From: Desulforegula conservatrix Mb1Pa
Lineage (GTDB): Bacteria > Desulfobacterota > Desulfobacteria > Desulfobacterales > Desulforegulaceae
Direction of reading: 5' to 3'
Assembly: GCF_000426225.1 (NCBI RefSeq)
Contig: NZ_AUEY01000005.1
Coordinates: 1-64,000, forward strand
Length of the DNA stretch: 64,000 nucleotides
The notes beneath the pieces are model-generated. The model searched no databases. It saw nothing but the letters and a program-made list of their open reading frames with translations, and was not told the DNA's origin. Below are positions 1 through 8,818 of this stretch, piece by piece (position 1 is the first letter of the stretch; each line of letters opens with the position of its first letter). The position numbers and the translations under genes are program-made.

Positions 1-1055
1 AAAAGAGCCTCTATTTCATCCTGCGATACAAATTCAGGCTCCGGCTTTTCTTCTTTTTCCTTTTTGCCGTCATATCCCGAGAGCAGGGACTCAATTTCAT
101 TCTGAGAAATTGATTGTGTGTCAGGCTCATCAGCTGAAACAACAGGTTTGCTTGAAAAAAGGCTGTCAATATCGTCCTGGGATACAGTTTCAAAAGTTGC
201 AGGTTCCGCAGGTTTTGGAGGCTCCGGCTTTATTGCAGCGCCGAGAAGGGCATCAATATCATCCTGGGAAACGGTTGAAGACTCTGCTTTCTCCTGAACA
301 GGCGCAGCAATTGGCTCTGGAACAGGTTCTGATATTGACCCCAAAAGACTGTCGATGTCGTCCTGGGAGATGGCTTTTGCAAGATCCTCTTTAGCTGGTT
401 TTTTAGGTTCCGGCTTTGCAGTGCTTCCAAATAAAGAGTCTATGTCGTCCTGGGAAACAGTTGCCGATTCAATTTTTTCCGGCTTTTCAGGTTTTTCTGA
501 TACAGGCGCAGGAGTCTGTTGCGGAGCTTCCGGTTTCAGAGCAGCACCGAGAAGTGAGTCAATATCATCCTGGGAAACGGTCGAAGATTGAGGTTTTTCC
601 TGAACAGGCTCAGCAATTGGCTCTGGAGGAGGTTCTGATATTGATCCCAAAAGGCTGTCAATGTCGTCCTGGGAGAAAACATCAAAATGACTTTCTGTCT
701 GGGGTTTTGATTCAGCAGGTTTTTTATCGTCTGTTTTGAATACGGAAAGCAGACTGTCAATATCATCCTGATTAACTATGCTGCCAATGCCCGGGCTTTT
801 TTCTTCTTTTGTTTCAGAAAGGTCTGTATCGATTGGTTTTATGCTGCTGAGAAGTGCATCTATATCGCCCTGGGAGACTGATTCGGCAATATCAGATGAT
901 TCTGGCCCGGTTTGCCCGGAGACAACAGGAGAACTCTGACCTTTTTCAGGATTTTTTTTACCTGATGAAGTCTCGGCCTTGTTTGTCTTTCCTGACAAAA
1001 GGGCATCAATATCATCCTGGGATATGGAGTCGAAATCCTGTTTGTCTTGGGCCAT
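1..1055 (-). CDS. Multi-repeat protein with at least eleven FliM-N-terminus-like SQDDIDSLL motifs (partial)
   Basis: The frame opens at an ATG at 1055 and stays open to the window edge: 351 codons, C-terminus missing. I translated it in full. The motif [S/N]-Q-[D/G/N]-[D/E]-I-[D/E]-[S/A]-L-[L/F] starts at residues 12, 61, 95, 128, 161, 201, 230, 263, 292, 317 and 344, separated by 25-49 residues of Pro/Glu/Lys/Ser-rich, probably disordered linker. Residues 138-176 and 240-278 are near-identical, also in DNA (306 bp offset), so the array has grown by segmental duplication. The motif matches the start of FliM in this window (TQDEVDSLL, residues 6-14), the segment that in FliM binds phosphorylated CheY. 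The start lies 16 bp after the fliA stop, so it is probably the next gene of that operon. No catalytic domain is seen in the visible part. A scaffold or sink for CheY-like regulators is inference; the missing C-terminus may hold another domain. Confidence 0.85.
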   Translation of the reverse strand, partial: MAQDKQDFDSISQDDIDALLSGKTNKAETSSGKKNPEKGQSSPVVSGQTGPESSDIAESVSQGDIDALLSSIKPIDTDLSETKEEKSPGIGSIVNQDDIDSLLSVFKTDDKKPAESKPQTESHFDVFSQDDIDSLLGSISEPPPEPIAEPVQEKPQSSTVSQDDIDSLLGAALKPEAPQQTPAPVSEKPEKPEKIESATVSQDDIDSLFGSTAKPEPKKPAKEDLAKAISQDDIDSLLGSISEPVPEPIAAPVQEKAESSTVSQDDIDALLGAAIKPEPPKPAEPATFETVSQDDIDSLFSSKPVVSADEPDTQSISQNEIESLLSGYDGKKEKEEKPEPEFVSQDEIEAL

Positions 1056-1071
1056 AATCAATCATCCCTGT

Positions 1072-1833
1072 TTATCTGTAGACCGAAAGGCGGGATCTGA
1101 GTTTGATGAGCGCTCCTGAATGTATCTGGCATATTCTTGATTCGGTCAGATCCATAACCCTTCCTATTTCCTTCAAGGTAAGTTCATCATAATAATAAAG
1201 GGAGATAACCACCTGTTCTTTTTTTGAAAGCAGACCTATTGCCTTTGCCACAGCCTTTTTCAGTTCTTCCTTTCCCATATTATCGGAAGGATCGTCTTCT
1301 CCCTGAAGATTATCCTGAAAAGTTCTTTTTGATTCCGTGTTTTCCTCGTTCCGTAAAAAAGTATCAAGGCTCAGTATGGATGCCGCATGAATCTCAAAAA
1401 GCATTTCATGATACTCTTCAATGGATATGTGCATTTCAGCAGCGATATCTTCGTCATCGGCAGGCTTTGCCTCCCTTGACTCAAAGGCGAATACCGCCTT
1501 TTCTATGTCGTGAATCCTTTTGCGCATCGATCTGGAATACCAGTCCATGCTTCGGAGTTCATCGAGTATTGCGCCCTTTATTCTGTACTGGGCATATGTC
1601 TTGAGACTGACATCTTTTTTTGGATTGAACTTGTCCACCGCATCTATTAGGCCAAGGCATCCTGCGCTTATAAGCTCGTTAAGATTAACTGAAGACGGCA
1701 GCCTTAAGGAAATTCTGTGTGCTATCTGTCTCACGAAAAACGCATATTTTACAATCTGAGCCTCCCTTTCCTCGGGTGAAAAAAAGCCTGATCCATGGCT
1801 TTCATAGGGATAAAAAAATGTATTCATGCTCAT
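1072..1833 (-). CDS. fliA: RNA polymerase sigma factor for flagellar operons (sigma-28, FliA/WhiG family)
   Basis: 253 aa, the usual length of FliA. Region 2 lies at about residues 25-100 and includes the LNELISAGCLGLIDAVDKF stretch followed by TYAQYRIKGAILDELRSMDW, the FliA signature that recognises the -10 element. Region 3 follows, with a charged linker, and region 4 at about 195-250 ends in a helix-turn-helix (LTLKEIGRVMDLTESRICQI). FliA directs late flagellar genes such as flagellin and chemotaxis genes and is normally restrained by the anti-sigma factor FlgM, which is not in the window. It lies downstream of flhF and flhG in the usual order. The start ATG has a second Met two codons on. 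The preceding gap (1834-2088) is AT-rich and shows no promoter I can defend. Confidence 0.95.
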   Translation of the reverse strand: MSMNTFFYPYESHGSGFFSPEEREAQIVKYAFFVRQIAHRISLRLPSSVNLNELISAGCLGLIDAVDKFNPKKDVSLKTYAQYRIKGAILDELRSMDWYSRSMRKRIHDIEKAVFAFESREAKPADDEDIAAEMHISIEEYHEMLFEIHAASILSLDTFLRNEENTESKRTFQDNLQGEDDPSDNMGKEELKKAVAKAIGLLSKKEQVVISLYYYDELTLKEIGRVMDLTESRICQIHSGALIKLRSRLSVYR

Positions 1834-2088
1834 ATGCAGATGAACCTTATTTATAAGCCTGGTTCATTTATCATGATACCGGCTTTCCTGAAGAGGTCTT
1901 TGGAGTGGTTTATATGCATTCATTCCAAAAAGAATAACCCTTGAACCATCCTTTTTTCTACAGGAATACCGAATTTCAGGAAAGCTTTTCTTATCAAGTG
2001 CTTAAAAAACTGATCATGCAATAGTCTGTCTATTAAAATAAAATAATGCCTGGATTTAGTATTTTAAATAAAAATAAATAATTATGGC

Positions 2089-2979
2089 TTAATTGCCCAT
2101 ATTGACGAATCTTTTTACAAAGAATTTTATATTACCGCCTGATTCGGATGTGCGCGGAGACATCATTATCATTCTTGCCAGTTTTTTTATGCTCTGGCTT
2201 GAGGCTGCTCCGGGATTGTCAACAATTACCGGAACCCTTTTAATTACGGATCTTTGAAGTGTTTCATCCTGTGGTATGAATCCCATGTATTCAATGACCA
2301 CATTGCTAAGGAATTTCTGGGCAGCGTTGCTCAGGTTAAGATAAACGGCCTTTGCCTCTGAAGACTCCCTGACCATGTTTATGAGCAGCTTGAACCTTCT
2401 AATTCCGTGTTGGGTGTTCATGACCTTCATCATCGCGTAGGCGTCGGTTATGGAAGTTGGTTCCCTTGTTGCTATTATCATGCAGTCATCAGCCGCAGCA
2501 TTGAAATAAAGGACATTTGGAGAGATTCCTGCGCCCGTGTCCACAAGAACTATATCAAAAGAGCCTTCGAGTGTACCAAGCTCCACAAGAAGATTCATTT
2601 TCTGACCCTGGGTAAGATGGGTCAGCTCGGTTACTCCTGAACCTGCCGGAAGAATTTTTATTCCTGTCGCTGTGGTGAGGAGAACTTCCGAAATGTTTTT
2701 TTCTCCGTCGATTACGTGGCCGATATGATACTCGGGATGCACCCCGAAAATTATATCAACATTTGAAAGTCCAAGGTCAGCGTCAATTATCAGGACTCTC
2801 TGCCCCATGGATCTGAATGCTTCCGCAAGGCTTGCGACTATATTTGTTTTACCAACTCCGCCTTTGCCACTGGTGACTGATAGGACTATGGTGTTTTTTG
2901 AATTTCCTGCCAGAGCAAATCCGGTTTCGGTTGTTTTCTGATCCATCAGTTTTCTTAGGCTGCTTGCCTGGTCAACCAT
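2089..2979 (-). CDS. flhG: Flagellar number regulator FlhG (MinD-like ATPase)
   Basis: 296 aa MinD/ParA-family ATPase. A deviant Walker A sits at about residues 37-44 (GKGGVGKT), followed by the IIDADLGLSNVD switch and VLVDTGAGIS. The extreme N-terminus reads DQASSLR, the DQAxxLR activator motif with which FlhG stimulates the GTPase of FlhF. Conserved basic and hydrophobic residues near the C-terminus fit a membrane-targeting helix. FlhG limits flagellar number and, with FlhF, sets placement at the cell pole. A GGAG ribosome-binding site lies about 7 nt before the ATG. It is followed by fliA and preceded by flhF, the common delta- and gammaproteobacterial order. Confidence 0.95.
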   Translation of the reverse strand: MVDQASSLRKLMDQKTTETGFALAGNSKNTIVLSVTSGKGGVGKTNIVASLAEAFRSMGQRVLIIDADLGLSNVDIIFGVHPEYHIGHVIDGEKNISEVLLTTATGIKILPAGSGVTELTHLTQGQKMNLLVELGTLEGSFDIVLVDTGAGISPNVLYFNAAADDCMIIATREPTSITDAYAMMKVMNTQHGIRRFKLLINMVRESSEAKAVYLNLSNAAQKFLSNVVIEYMGFIPQDETLQRSVIKRVPVIVDNPGAASSQSIKKLARMIMMSPRTSESGGNIKFFVKRFVNMGN

Positions 2980-3059
2980 TTGTGACTCCAGTCATTAAAT
3001 TTAGGCGATATTCATAAAATTTGGATCAGGTAGAGCTTATCCTTAATCCGTTTTTCACC

Positions 3060-4259
3060 TTACGATGAAATTCTGCGGCTCTCAAATACAAATCCCATTA
3101 TTTTTTTACGTGTGGCAGCCACAAGGTCGTCGGGAACTTTCTGGCCGTTGGTCATGAAAGCAACCGGCATGCGCATGTCCAGTATCTGGTCAAGGATGAC
3201 ACCTGGCCTGCATGTCTCGTCGAGCTTGGTAAAAACATAGGCTGAAGGATTCAATGCAGAGTATCTCTTTGAAGCTTCGAGCATGTCCTCTTTGGATGTG
3301 GTCGCGCTTAAGACAAGAAGGCTTGAAATATCGGCGTCTTTTTGAATCAGATCCGAGATCTCATTCATCTTCTGGGTGTCAAAATGACTATAACCTGCCG
3401 TGTCTATGAGAATGACATCCTTGCCTTCCATCTTGCTCATGGCAATGGCAAGATCTTCCCTTGAAAATGCGGCCATGCACTGGATTCCCATTATGGACGT
3501 ATATGTTTTGATCTGTTCTATGGCCCCGATTCTGTAACCGTCAATCGAGATTACACCTACTTTGAGCTTTCTGACAATACTCAGTTCAGCCGCAAGTTTG
3601 GCTATGGTCGTTGTCTTTCCTGATCCAGTCGGGCCTATCAGCGCAAAAGCCTTGTTCTTTTTTGTATTGCCGCTGTTTATTTCTGTAAAAGGATCGGTTA
3701 CTTCAAGGGTTCCGAGAAGAACATCTATCAGTTTTCTGTTAAAATCCGAAGCTGAAAATTCCTTTCCTTCCATGGCCTCATACGCAATGCTCATGAAACG
3801 TCTGGCTCTTCTCTCTGTCAGCCCGGTTCCTGCAAGTCTGTTAAATAAAGCCATACATTCAGGCAGGCGTCTTACTTCATCAGGAATTCCGTCCGAGAAC
3901 GACAGCGTTTTAATCATGTCTTTGAGGGCATCAAGCTCAGCCTGGATTGTCGCAAGGGCAGAGTCCGGTTTTTCTTCATGACTTTGGCCGCTAAGCTGAG
4001 CCGGGTTGAACAGGTTCTGTACCGGTTGATTCTGAAGCCTTTCAGTTTTTTTTATGAGCGAGGCTCCCTGCTTTGAATTCTGTGAGGCAGGGCCTGATGA
4101 CTGGGTTGCTATGACCTCGAACATGTCCTTGCCATATGGATCCCTGGTTTTTTTCGGCAGTCTTCTTGTGTTCAGAATGACAGCATCTGGTCCGATGCTT
4201 TCCTTTACCATGCTTATGGCTGCCTGTATGCTTTCTGCTGTAAATGTTCGGGATGCCAT
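3060..4259 (-). CDS. flhF: Flagellar biosynthesis protein FlhF (SRP-type GTPase)
   Basis: 399 aa. A basic, low-complexity N-terminal B domain (about 1-110) is followed by the N domain and a SIMIBI G domain. The G domain carries the P-loop GPTGSGKTTT, the SIDGYRIGAIEQ segment typical of FlhF, Ffh and FtsY, the ILIDTAG G3 motif and the TKLDE G4 motif. FlhF marks the site of flagellar assembly and recruits early basal-body proteins; its GTPase is switched on by the N-terminus of FlhG, encoded next. The start ATG follows GGAG at about 8 nt. Between it and flhA lies a dispersed repeat element (4328-4428). Confidence 0.95.
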   Translation of the reverse strand: MASRTFTAESIQAAISMVKESIGPDAVILNTRRLPKKTRDPYGKDMFEVIATQSSGPASQNSKQGASLIKKTERLQNQPVQNLFNPAQLSGQSHEEKPDSALATIQAELDALKDMIKTLSFSDGIPDEVRRLPECMALFNRLAGTGLTERRARRFMSIAYEAMEGKEFSASDFNRKLIDVLLGTLEVTDPFTEINSGNTKKNKAFALIGPTGSGKTTTIAKLAAELSIVRKLKVGVISIDGYRIGAIEQIKTYTSIMGIQCMAAFSREDLAIAMSKMEGKDVILIDTAGYSHFDTQKMNEISDLIQKDADISSLLVLSATTSKEDMLEASKRYSALNPSAYVFTKLDETCRPGVILDQILDMRMPVAFMTNGQKVPDDLVAATRKKIMGFVFESRRISS

Positions 4260-4327
4260 ATTTTTTTCTCCAAGGTCTTAACGGTTTTTTAAAACTCAGC
4301 GTCCGGAGGTCTGTTATTTCGCTTCTC

Positions 4328-4428
4328 ATTCAAGATGACACCAAGGCGGCAAGGAGGAAGCCCCGGAGGCCTACGTTGTTTGTACGCCGAGGAGCTGACG
4401 ACGATGCCAACGCAGGTGCCGCTTGAAT
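4328..4428. repeat. Dispersed MITE-like repeat, family A, copy 1
   Basis: 101 bp in the flhA-flhF gap, bounded by ATTCAAG (4328-4334) and its reverse complement CTTGAAT (4422-4428). The inside is GC-rich and contains CAAGGCGGCAAGGAGGAAGC and GAGGAGCTGACGACGATGCC. Both blocks recur in inverted orientation at 24671-24793. It contains no gene. Its position inside the flagellar transcription unit means it must be transcribed with flhA and flhF. Confidence 0.8.
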
Positions 4429-4439
4429 ACGGATGTAAA

Positions 4440-6527
4440 TTATATTTCTATTTTGGCCACAGCCCTGAGACTTATGCTCGGCATTATCTCGGCATGTGAC
4501 GTTACAATTACTGCAGGCAAGAAGTGTTCCACCATTCTTCTGAGATGGCGTCTTACTCCCGGAGGAGTCAGGACAATTGGCTGTACATTCATGTCCATGG
4601 CCTTTTCAGTGGCCGTCTTGGTGGCAAGAATTATTTTTTCAGCAACATTAGGATCTATGGACATATATGTTCCATGATCAGTATGCTGGAGACTCTTCGT
4701 CAAAATATCCTCGACCTTTCTGTCCATGGTAATGACAGAAATTACCCCATCCGGCTGAACATATGGTGCAAGTATGGATCTGGACATTTTCTGGCGCACA
4801 TATTCTGTTAGAAGATCAGGGTCTTTTGTCATTGTCGCATAATCTGCAAGGGTCTCAACTATTGTCAGCATGTCGCGTATTGATATGCGCTCACTGAGCA
4901 GATTCTGGAGAACTTTCTGAACCATGCCTATACTCATGAGGTTAGGAACAAGCTCTTCCACAGCTTTTGGACTCGATTTGGCAACATTTTCAATGAGATG
5001 CTGAACTTCCTGACGTCCGAGAAGATCAGAAGCATTGGATTTTATTATTTCCGTAAGATGAGTGGCCACAACGGTTGAGTTGTCCACAACCGTATATCCG
5101 GCAAATCTTGCCTCTTCTTCCCTTTCAGGCGGTATCCAGATGGCAGGGAGATTGAAAGCAGGTTCTCTTGTCGGTATTCCGTCAATCGGTCTCGCAACGT
5201 CTCCAGGGTCCATTGCCAGAAGGTGATTCACCATTAACTCTGATTTTGCCATTTCCACGCCTTTGATAATAAAGCGGTATTCTGACGGCCTCAGCTTGAG
5301 ATTGTCCCTGATGTGAATTGGTGGAACAACCATGCCCAGGTCTGATGCGAACTGGCGCCTTATGGACTTTATCCTGGCGAGAAGACTTCCGTCCTGGGAC
5401 TTGTCAACAAGCGGAATTATTCCGTAACCAACTTCAAGCTCCATGACATCCATTGAAAGAAGATGATCCACCTCTTCCGGGCCTGATGGTTCAGCTGCTT
5501 CTTCCTTATGGCCGGGCGCTCCTGGAAGAAGTGCTTTTTCTTCGGCTTTATCCTTGGAAAAATAATAAACGCTTCCGGACAGAGCAGCCGCAAGAAACAT
5601 GAATGGAATGGCAGGGAGCCCGGGAACAAGTCCCAGGAAGAAAACTATTACTGAACCCATATAAATGGGAGCAGGGCGCTTGAAAATATGGTTTGAAAAT
5701 TCCTTGCCCATTCTTTCTCCGCTTCCTGCCCTTGAAACAAGAACACCTGAGGCTGTGGAGATTATCAGGGCAGGGATCTGGCTGACAAGACCGTCGCCAA
5801 CTGAAAGAAGGGTATAGTTTGACGCTGCTGTCGCCATGTCAAGCCCGTTTGAAACCCCTATTATGATTCCGCCGATTACATTTATCAGGGTAATTATTAT
5901 GCCCGCGACAGCGTCCCCTCTTACAAACTTGCTGGCACCATCCATTGCTCCGTGGAATTCCGACTCATTGGCAACTTCTTTTCGTCTCGCTCTTGCTTCG
6001 TTTTCATCAATCATTCCTGCATTAAGGTCTGCGTCTATGGCCATCTGTTTTCCTGGCATGGCGTCGAGTGTGAAGCGTGCCGCAACTTCAGCAATACGGC
6101 CTGCGCCTTTGGTGATAACCATGAAATTGATGATGACCAGAATAACGAATATTATGAGACCTACGGTATAATTACCGCCAACTACGAATGCACCGAATGA
6201 TTTGATTATGTCTCCGGCCGCATCCGGGCCTTCATTCCCGTGGAGAAGAATAAGTCTTGTGGATGCCACGTTCAGCGAAAGCCTGAAAAGGGTCAGGAAA
6301 AGCAGCATTGTAGGAAATATGGCAAAATCCAGTGGCTTTTCAGTATACATGGTCGTGATAAGAACGATGACCGAAAGAGTAATGCTGAGGGCCAGAAGAA
6401 AGTCGAGAATAAGGGTGGGTACAGGTAAAATCATCGCGAGGAGAATTGCTATTACGGCCGCGACCATCCCTATATCCGAGGACTCGTTCATGATTGCTTT
6501 TATAACGCCTGTGTTTTCAGCAGCCAT
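4440..6527 (-). CDS. flhA: Flagellar export apparatus protein FlhA
   Basis: About 695 aa. The N-terminal half holds the eight-helix membrane channel with the highly conserved cytoplasmic FHIPEP-type loop (KGAGRIAEVAARFTLDAMPG and the DADLNAGMID segment). The C-terminal half, from about residue 355, is the soluble nonamer-forming domain that docks export chaperones. FlhA is the largest gate component of the flagellar type III secretion system. I prefer the ATG at 6527 over the in-frame GTG at 6536, because AAGGTG sits at the right distance before the ATG and itself overlaps that GTG. It is followed by flhF and preceded by flhB with a 144 bp gap. Confidence 0.97.
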   Translation of the reverse strand: MAAENTGVIKAIMNESSDIGMVAAVIAILLAMILPVPTLILDFLLALSITLSVIVLITTMYTEKPLDFAIFPTMLLFLTLFRLSLNVASTRLILLHGNEGPDAAGDIIKSFGAFVVGGNYTVGLIIFVILVIINFMVITKGAGRIAEVAARFTLDAMPGKQMAIDADLNAGMIDENEARARRKEVANESEFHGAMDGASKFVRGDAVAGIIITLINVIGGIIIGVSNGLDMATAASNYTLLSVGDGLVSQIPALIISTASGVLVSRAGSGERMGKEFSNHIFKRPAPIYMGSVIVFFLGLVPGLPAIPFMFLAAALSGSVYYFSKDKAEEKALLPGAPGHKEEAAEPSGPEEVDHLLSMDVMELEVGYGIIPLVDKSQDGSLLARIKSIRRQFASDLGMVVPPIHIRDNLKLRPSEYRFIIKGVEMAKSELMVNHLLAMDPGDVARPIDGIPTREPAFNLPAIWIPPEREEEARFAGYTVVDNSTVVATHLTEIIKSNASDLLGRQEVQHLIENVAKSSPKAVEELVPNLMSIGMVQKVLQNLLSERISIRDMLTIVETLADYATMTKDPDLLTEYVRQKMSRSILAPYVQPDGVISVITMDRKVEDILTKSLQHTDHGTYMSIDPNVAEKIILATKTATEKAMDMNVQPIVLTPPGVRRHLRRMVEHFLPAVIVTSHAEIMPSISLRAVAKIEI

Positions 6528-6680
6528 CTTATTCACCTTTTATGTCATAATCTTGACTGTCTGTGCCAATAGTATGACGCTTTATGGATGTTTCAATAAC
6601 CAAAATTATTCTTAATAAGAAGGGCAAGCTTTAGCGGCATAAATTATAATTATTGGAGTGCCGTCGTTATACAGAAGAAA

Positions 6681-7751
6681 TCAGAACATTTTCTTGCCCT
6701 TAAGTTTGTATACATAGGCGAGGATTTCAGCAACGGTCTGGTAAAGATCCGGAGGAACCTCATCACCTATTTCTGCTAACTTATACAAATTTCGGGCCAA
6801 AGGTGGATTTTCCACGACAGGAACACCGGCTTCTGCGGCAATTTCCCTTATTTTCAGGGCAATTGCGCCTGCTCCTTTTGCAATTACCTTGGGCGCTGTC
6901 ATGTTCATGGTGTCATACTGGAGTGCTACTGCAAAGTGGGTCGGGTTTGTTACTACAACATCGGCTTTAGGAACTTCATGCATCATTCTCTGGCGCGCGG
7001 CCTGCATCTGGATGCTTCTTATCCTGGATTTTATCTGGGGATCACCTTCTGTCTGCTTGTATTCGTCTTTTATTTCCTGCTTGGACATTTTCAGCTGCTG
7101 TTCATGGCTCCATTTCTGGAAACCGAAGTCTATAGCCGCAAGCACGAACATGGCAACAAGAACCCAGAAGAACATCCTGAAACAGTCATTTAGTATGAAT
7201 ATAACGATCTGTTCTATGGTGTTGTCGTAAAGCATGAATAGCTGTCCAATGCTTCCCTTTACCGAAGAATAAGCAACAGACGCGATTATGATTATCTTGA
7301 AGATGCTCTTTACAAGTTCCATGGCGGATTTTTTCGAAAAAATGCGGCCAAAGCCTTTCATTGGGTCGAGTTTGTCAGGTTTTGCCTCAATGGCCTGCCA
7401 TGAGACCGTAAAACCAACCTGGATAAAGTTCGAAAAAAGGGCTGCAATAAAGGCTGCAAGTAAAACAGGTGCAATTGTTATGAAAAAGACAAAAGTGAAA
7501 TGATAGGACTGCCTCACAAGTTCATGTATGTCCATCAGGGGGATTCTGTCAAAGGAAAGGCTGCGCCGGATAAGATCGTGCATCTTTCCGTATACAAAGC
7601 CTATGAGAAAATAAAGTGTGACAATCGAAGCAAGTAGCACGATTACAGAGGGAATTTCAACGCTTCGGGCGACCTGGCCTTCTTCTCTGGCTTTTTCCCG
7701 TTTTCGGGGGGTGGCCTCTTCGGTTCTTTCTTGTCCGCTTTCTTCAGGCAT
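6681..7751 (-). CDS. flhB: Flagellar export switch protein FlhB
   Basis: 356 aa. The N-terminus has the charged EESGQERTEEATPRKREKAR segment typical of FlhB, followed by four membrane helices up to about residue 215. The cytoplasmic domain contains the self-cleavage site NPTH at residues 269-272, cut between Asn269 and Pro270, which switches export from hook to filament substrates once FliK reports hook length. The start codon overlaps the fliR stop by one base (TGATG), so the two are translationally coupled. A GGGAGG site lies just upstream. Confidence 0.97.
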   Translation of the reverse strand: MPEESGQERTEEATPRKREKAREEGQVARSVEIPSVIVLLASIVTLYFLIGFVYGKMHDLIRRSLSFDRIPLMDIHELVRQSYHFTFVFFITIAPVLLAAFIAALFSNFIQVGFTVSWQAIEAKPDKLDPMKGFGRIFSKKSAMELVKSIFKIIIIASVAYSSVKGSIGQLFMLYDNTIEQIVIFILNDCFRMFFWVLVAMFVLAAIDFGFQKWSHEQQLKMSKQEIKDEYKQTEGDPQIKSRIRSIQMQAARQRMMHEVPKADVVVTNPTHFAVALQYDTMNMTAPKVIAKGAGAIALKIREIAAEAGVPVVENPPLARNLYKLAEIGDEVPPDLYQTVAEILAYVYKLKGKKMF

Positions 7752-8536
7752 CAGCCCCCTCCCATAAGAGCCATAAAGCTCCTCAGAAGCAGATTAAGTC
7801 CTGAAACAAAAGATCTGCAGGCGATAAGGAAGGTGGTCAATGCTAATCCGCACATGAACAGTCCGCCTATTATTTTGACTGGGAATGCTACTGTCAGGAT
7901 ATTCATCTGCGGGGCGAATTTGGTCATTATGCCGAATGCAGCGTCAATAAGAATCATTGTCGCCATTATTGGAGCCGCCATTTTGATTCCAAGGACGAAC
8001 ATGCCGGCGGGCATTTCGATCAGTTTTTTAGCCAGATCCGGGCCATAAGTCAAAACACCGGGTTTGAGAAGTGTGAAACTGTCAACCACGGCAGAAAGGA
8101 TTATATGGTGGCCTCCGATTTCAATAAAAATTACAAGAACAACCCAGTAGAACAGCTGATCAAGTACAGAGACCTGGCTTCCTGACTGGGGATCTATTAC
8201 GTTGATCATTGAAAAACCGAGCTGGAAGCCCGCGATCTGTCCAGCCATCTGTACTGCCGCGACAAAAACCCTCACACTGAAGCTGAGAATAAAGCCCACC
8301 ATGAATTCTATGACTCCCATCATGGCAACGCCTGATGCGGAATCAGGCCAAGCAGACGCATCAACTTTAACGACTGGAAAAAGAAAAATGGTAAGGGCAA
8401 AGGAAAGCCCTGCCTTTACAAATGCAGGGAATGAAGGGCTTCCGAAAAATGGGAACAGAAAAAGAATCGTGCTTATTCTGGTGAGAATAAGGAAAAAAGT
8501 TTTGTATTCTTCATGGGTAAAGGCGAAAAGTTCCAT
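7751..8536 (-). CDS. fliR: Flagellar export gate protein FliR
   Basis: 261 aa and very hydrophobic, with about six membrane segments and the conserved FliR patterns GxxLGFSMINVIDPQSGSQV and the proline-rich helix near the N-terminus. FliR forms the core of the export gate together with FliP and FliQ, assembled with the help of FliO. It sits between fliQ (12 bp upstream) and flhB (1 bp overlap). Length and order are standard. Confidence 0.96.
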   Translation of the reverse strand: MELFAFTHEEYKTFFLILTRISTILFLFPFFGSPSFPAFVKAGLSFALTIFLFPVVKVDASAWPDSASGVAMMGVIEFMVGFILSFSVRVFVAAVQMAGQIAGFQLGFSMINVIDPQSGSQVSVLDQLFYWVVLVIFIEIGGHHIILSAVVDSFTLLKPGVLTYGPDLAKKLIEMPAGMFVLGIKMAAPIMATMILIDAAFGIMTKFAPQMNILTVAFPVKIIGGLFMCGLALTTFLIACRSFVSGLNLLLRSFMALMGGG

Positions 8537-8548
8537 ATTTTGGAAATT

Positions 8549-8818
8549 CTATCTGATATACATCGGAATGTTAGTGATAATTTTTTCTATGAAAGTCACC
8601 AGTTTTTCAAGCATCCACGGCGCAAAAAACAGAAGTCCCATAAAAACAGCGAGTATTTTTGGCACGAAGCTGAGTGTCATTTCCTGAATGGATGTGACAG
8701 CCTGGAAAATACTGATGGCAAGCCCTACGATAAGCCCCAGCCCAAGCATTGGCATGGACACAAGTATCGTAAGCATTATCGCTTCCTTGGCAAATCCCAC
8801 AACAAATTCCGGCGTCAT
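8549..8818 (-). CDS. fliQ: Flagellar export gate protein FliQ
   Basis: 89 aa when started at MTPEFVVGFAKEAI (ATG at 8816-8818), the normal size. A longer frame from 8866 would add 16 residues inside fliP and is not supported by the family. It has two membrane helices. The start overlaps the fliP stop as ATGA, showing translational coupling. FliQ packs around the FliP-FliR core of the export gate. Confidence 0.95.
   Translation of the reverse strand: MTPEFVVGFAKEAIMLTILVSMPMLGLGLIVGLAISIFQAVTSIQEMTLSFVPKILAVFMGLLFFAPWMLEKLVTFIEKIITNIPMYIR

Noticed and set aside
1-1055. CRISPR-like regular repetition at the left edge
   Set aside because: The units are degenerate, follow codon phase and encode a peptide motif with variable linkers; they are not identical direct repeats with unique spacers.
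854-1057. Plus-strand frames containing SYHPGK/CRPGR-like repeats (also 110-394 and 416-739)
   Set aside because: These are antisense shadows of the repeat protein; the long minus-strand frame has a family motif and a start next to fliA.
8202-8687. 161-codon plus-strand frame over fliR-fliQ
   Set aside because: Shadow of conserved membrane-protein genes on the other strand.
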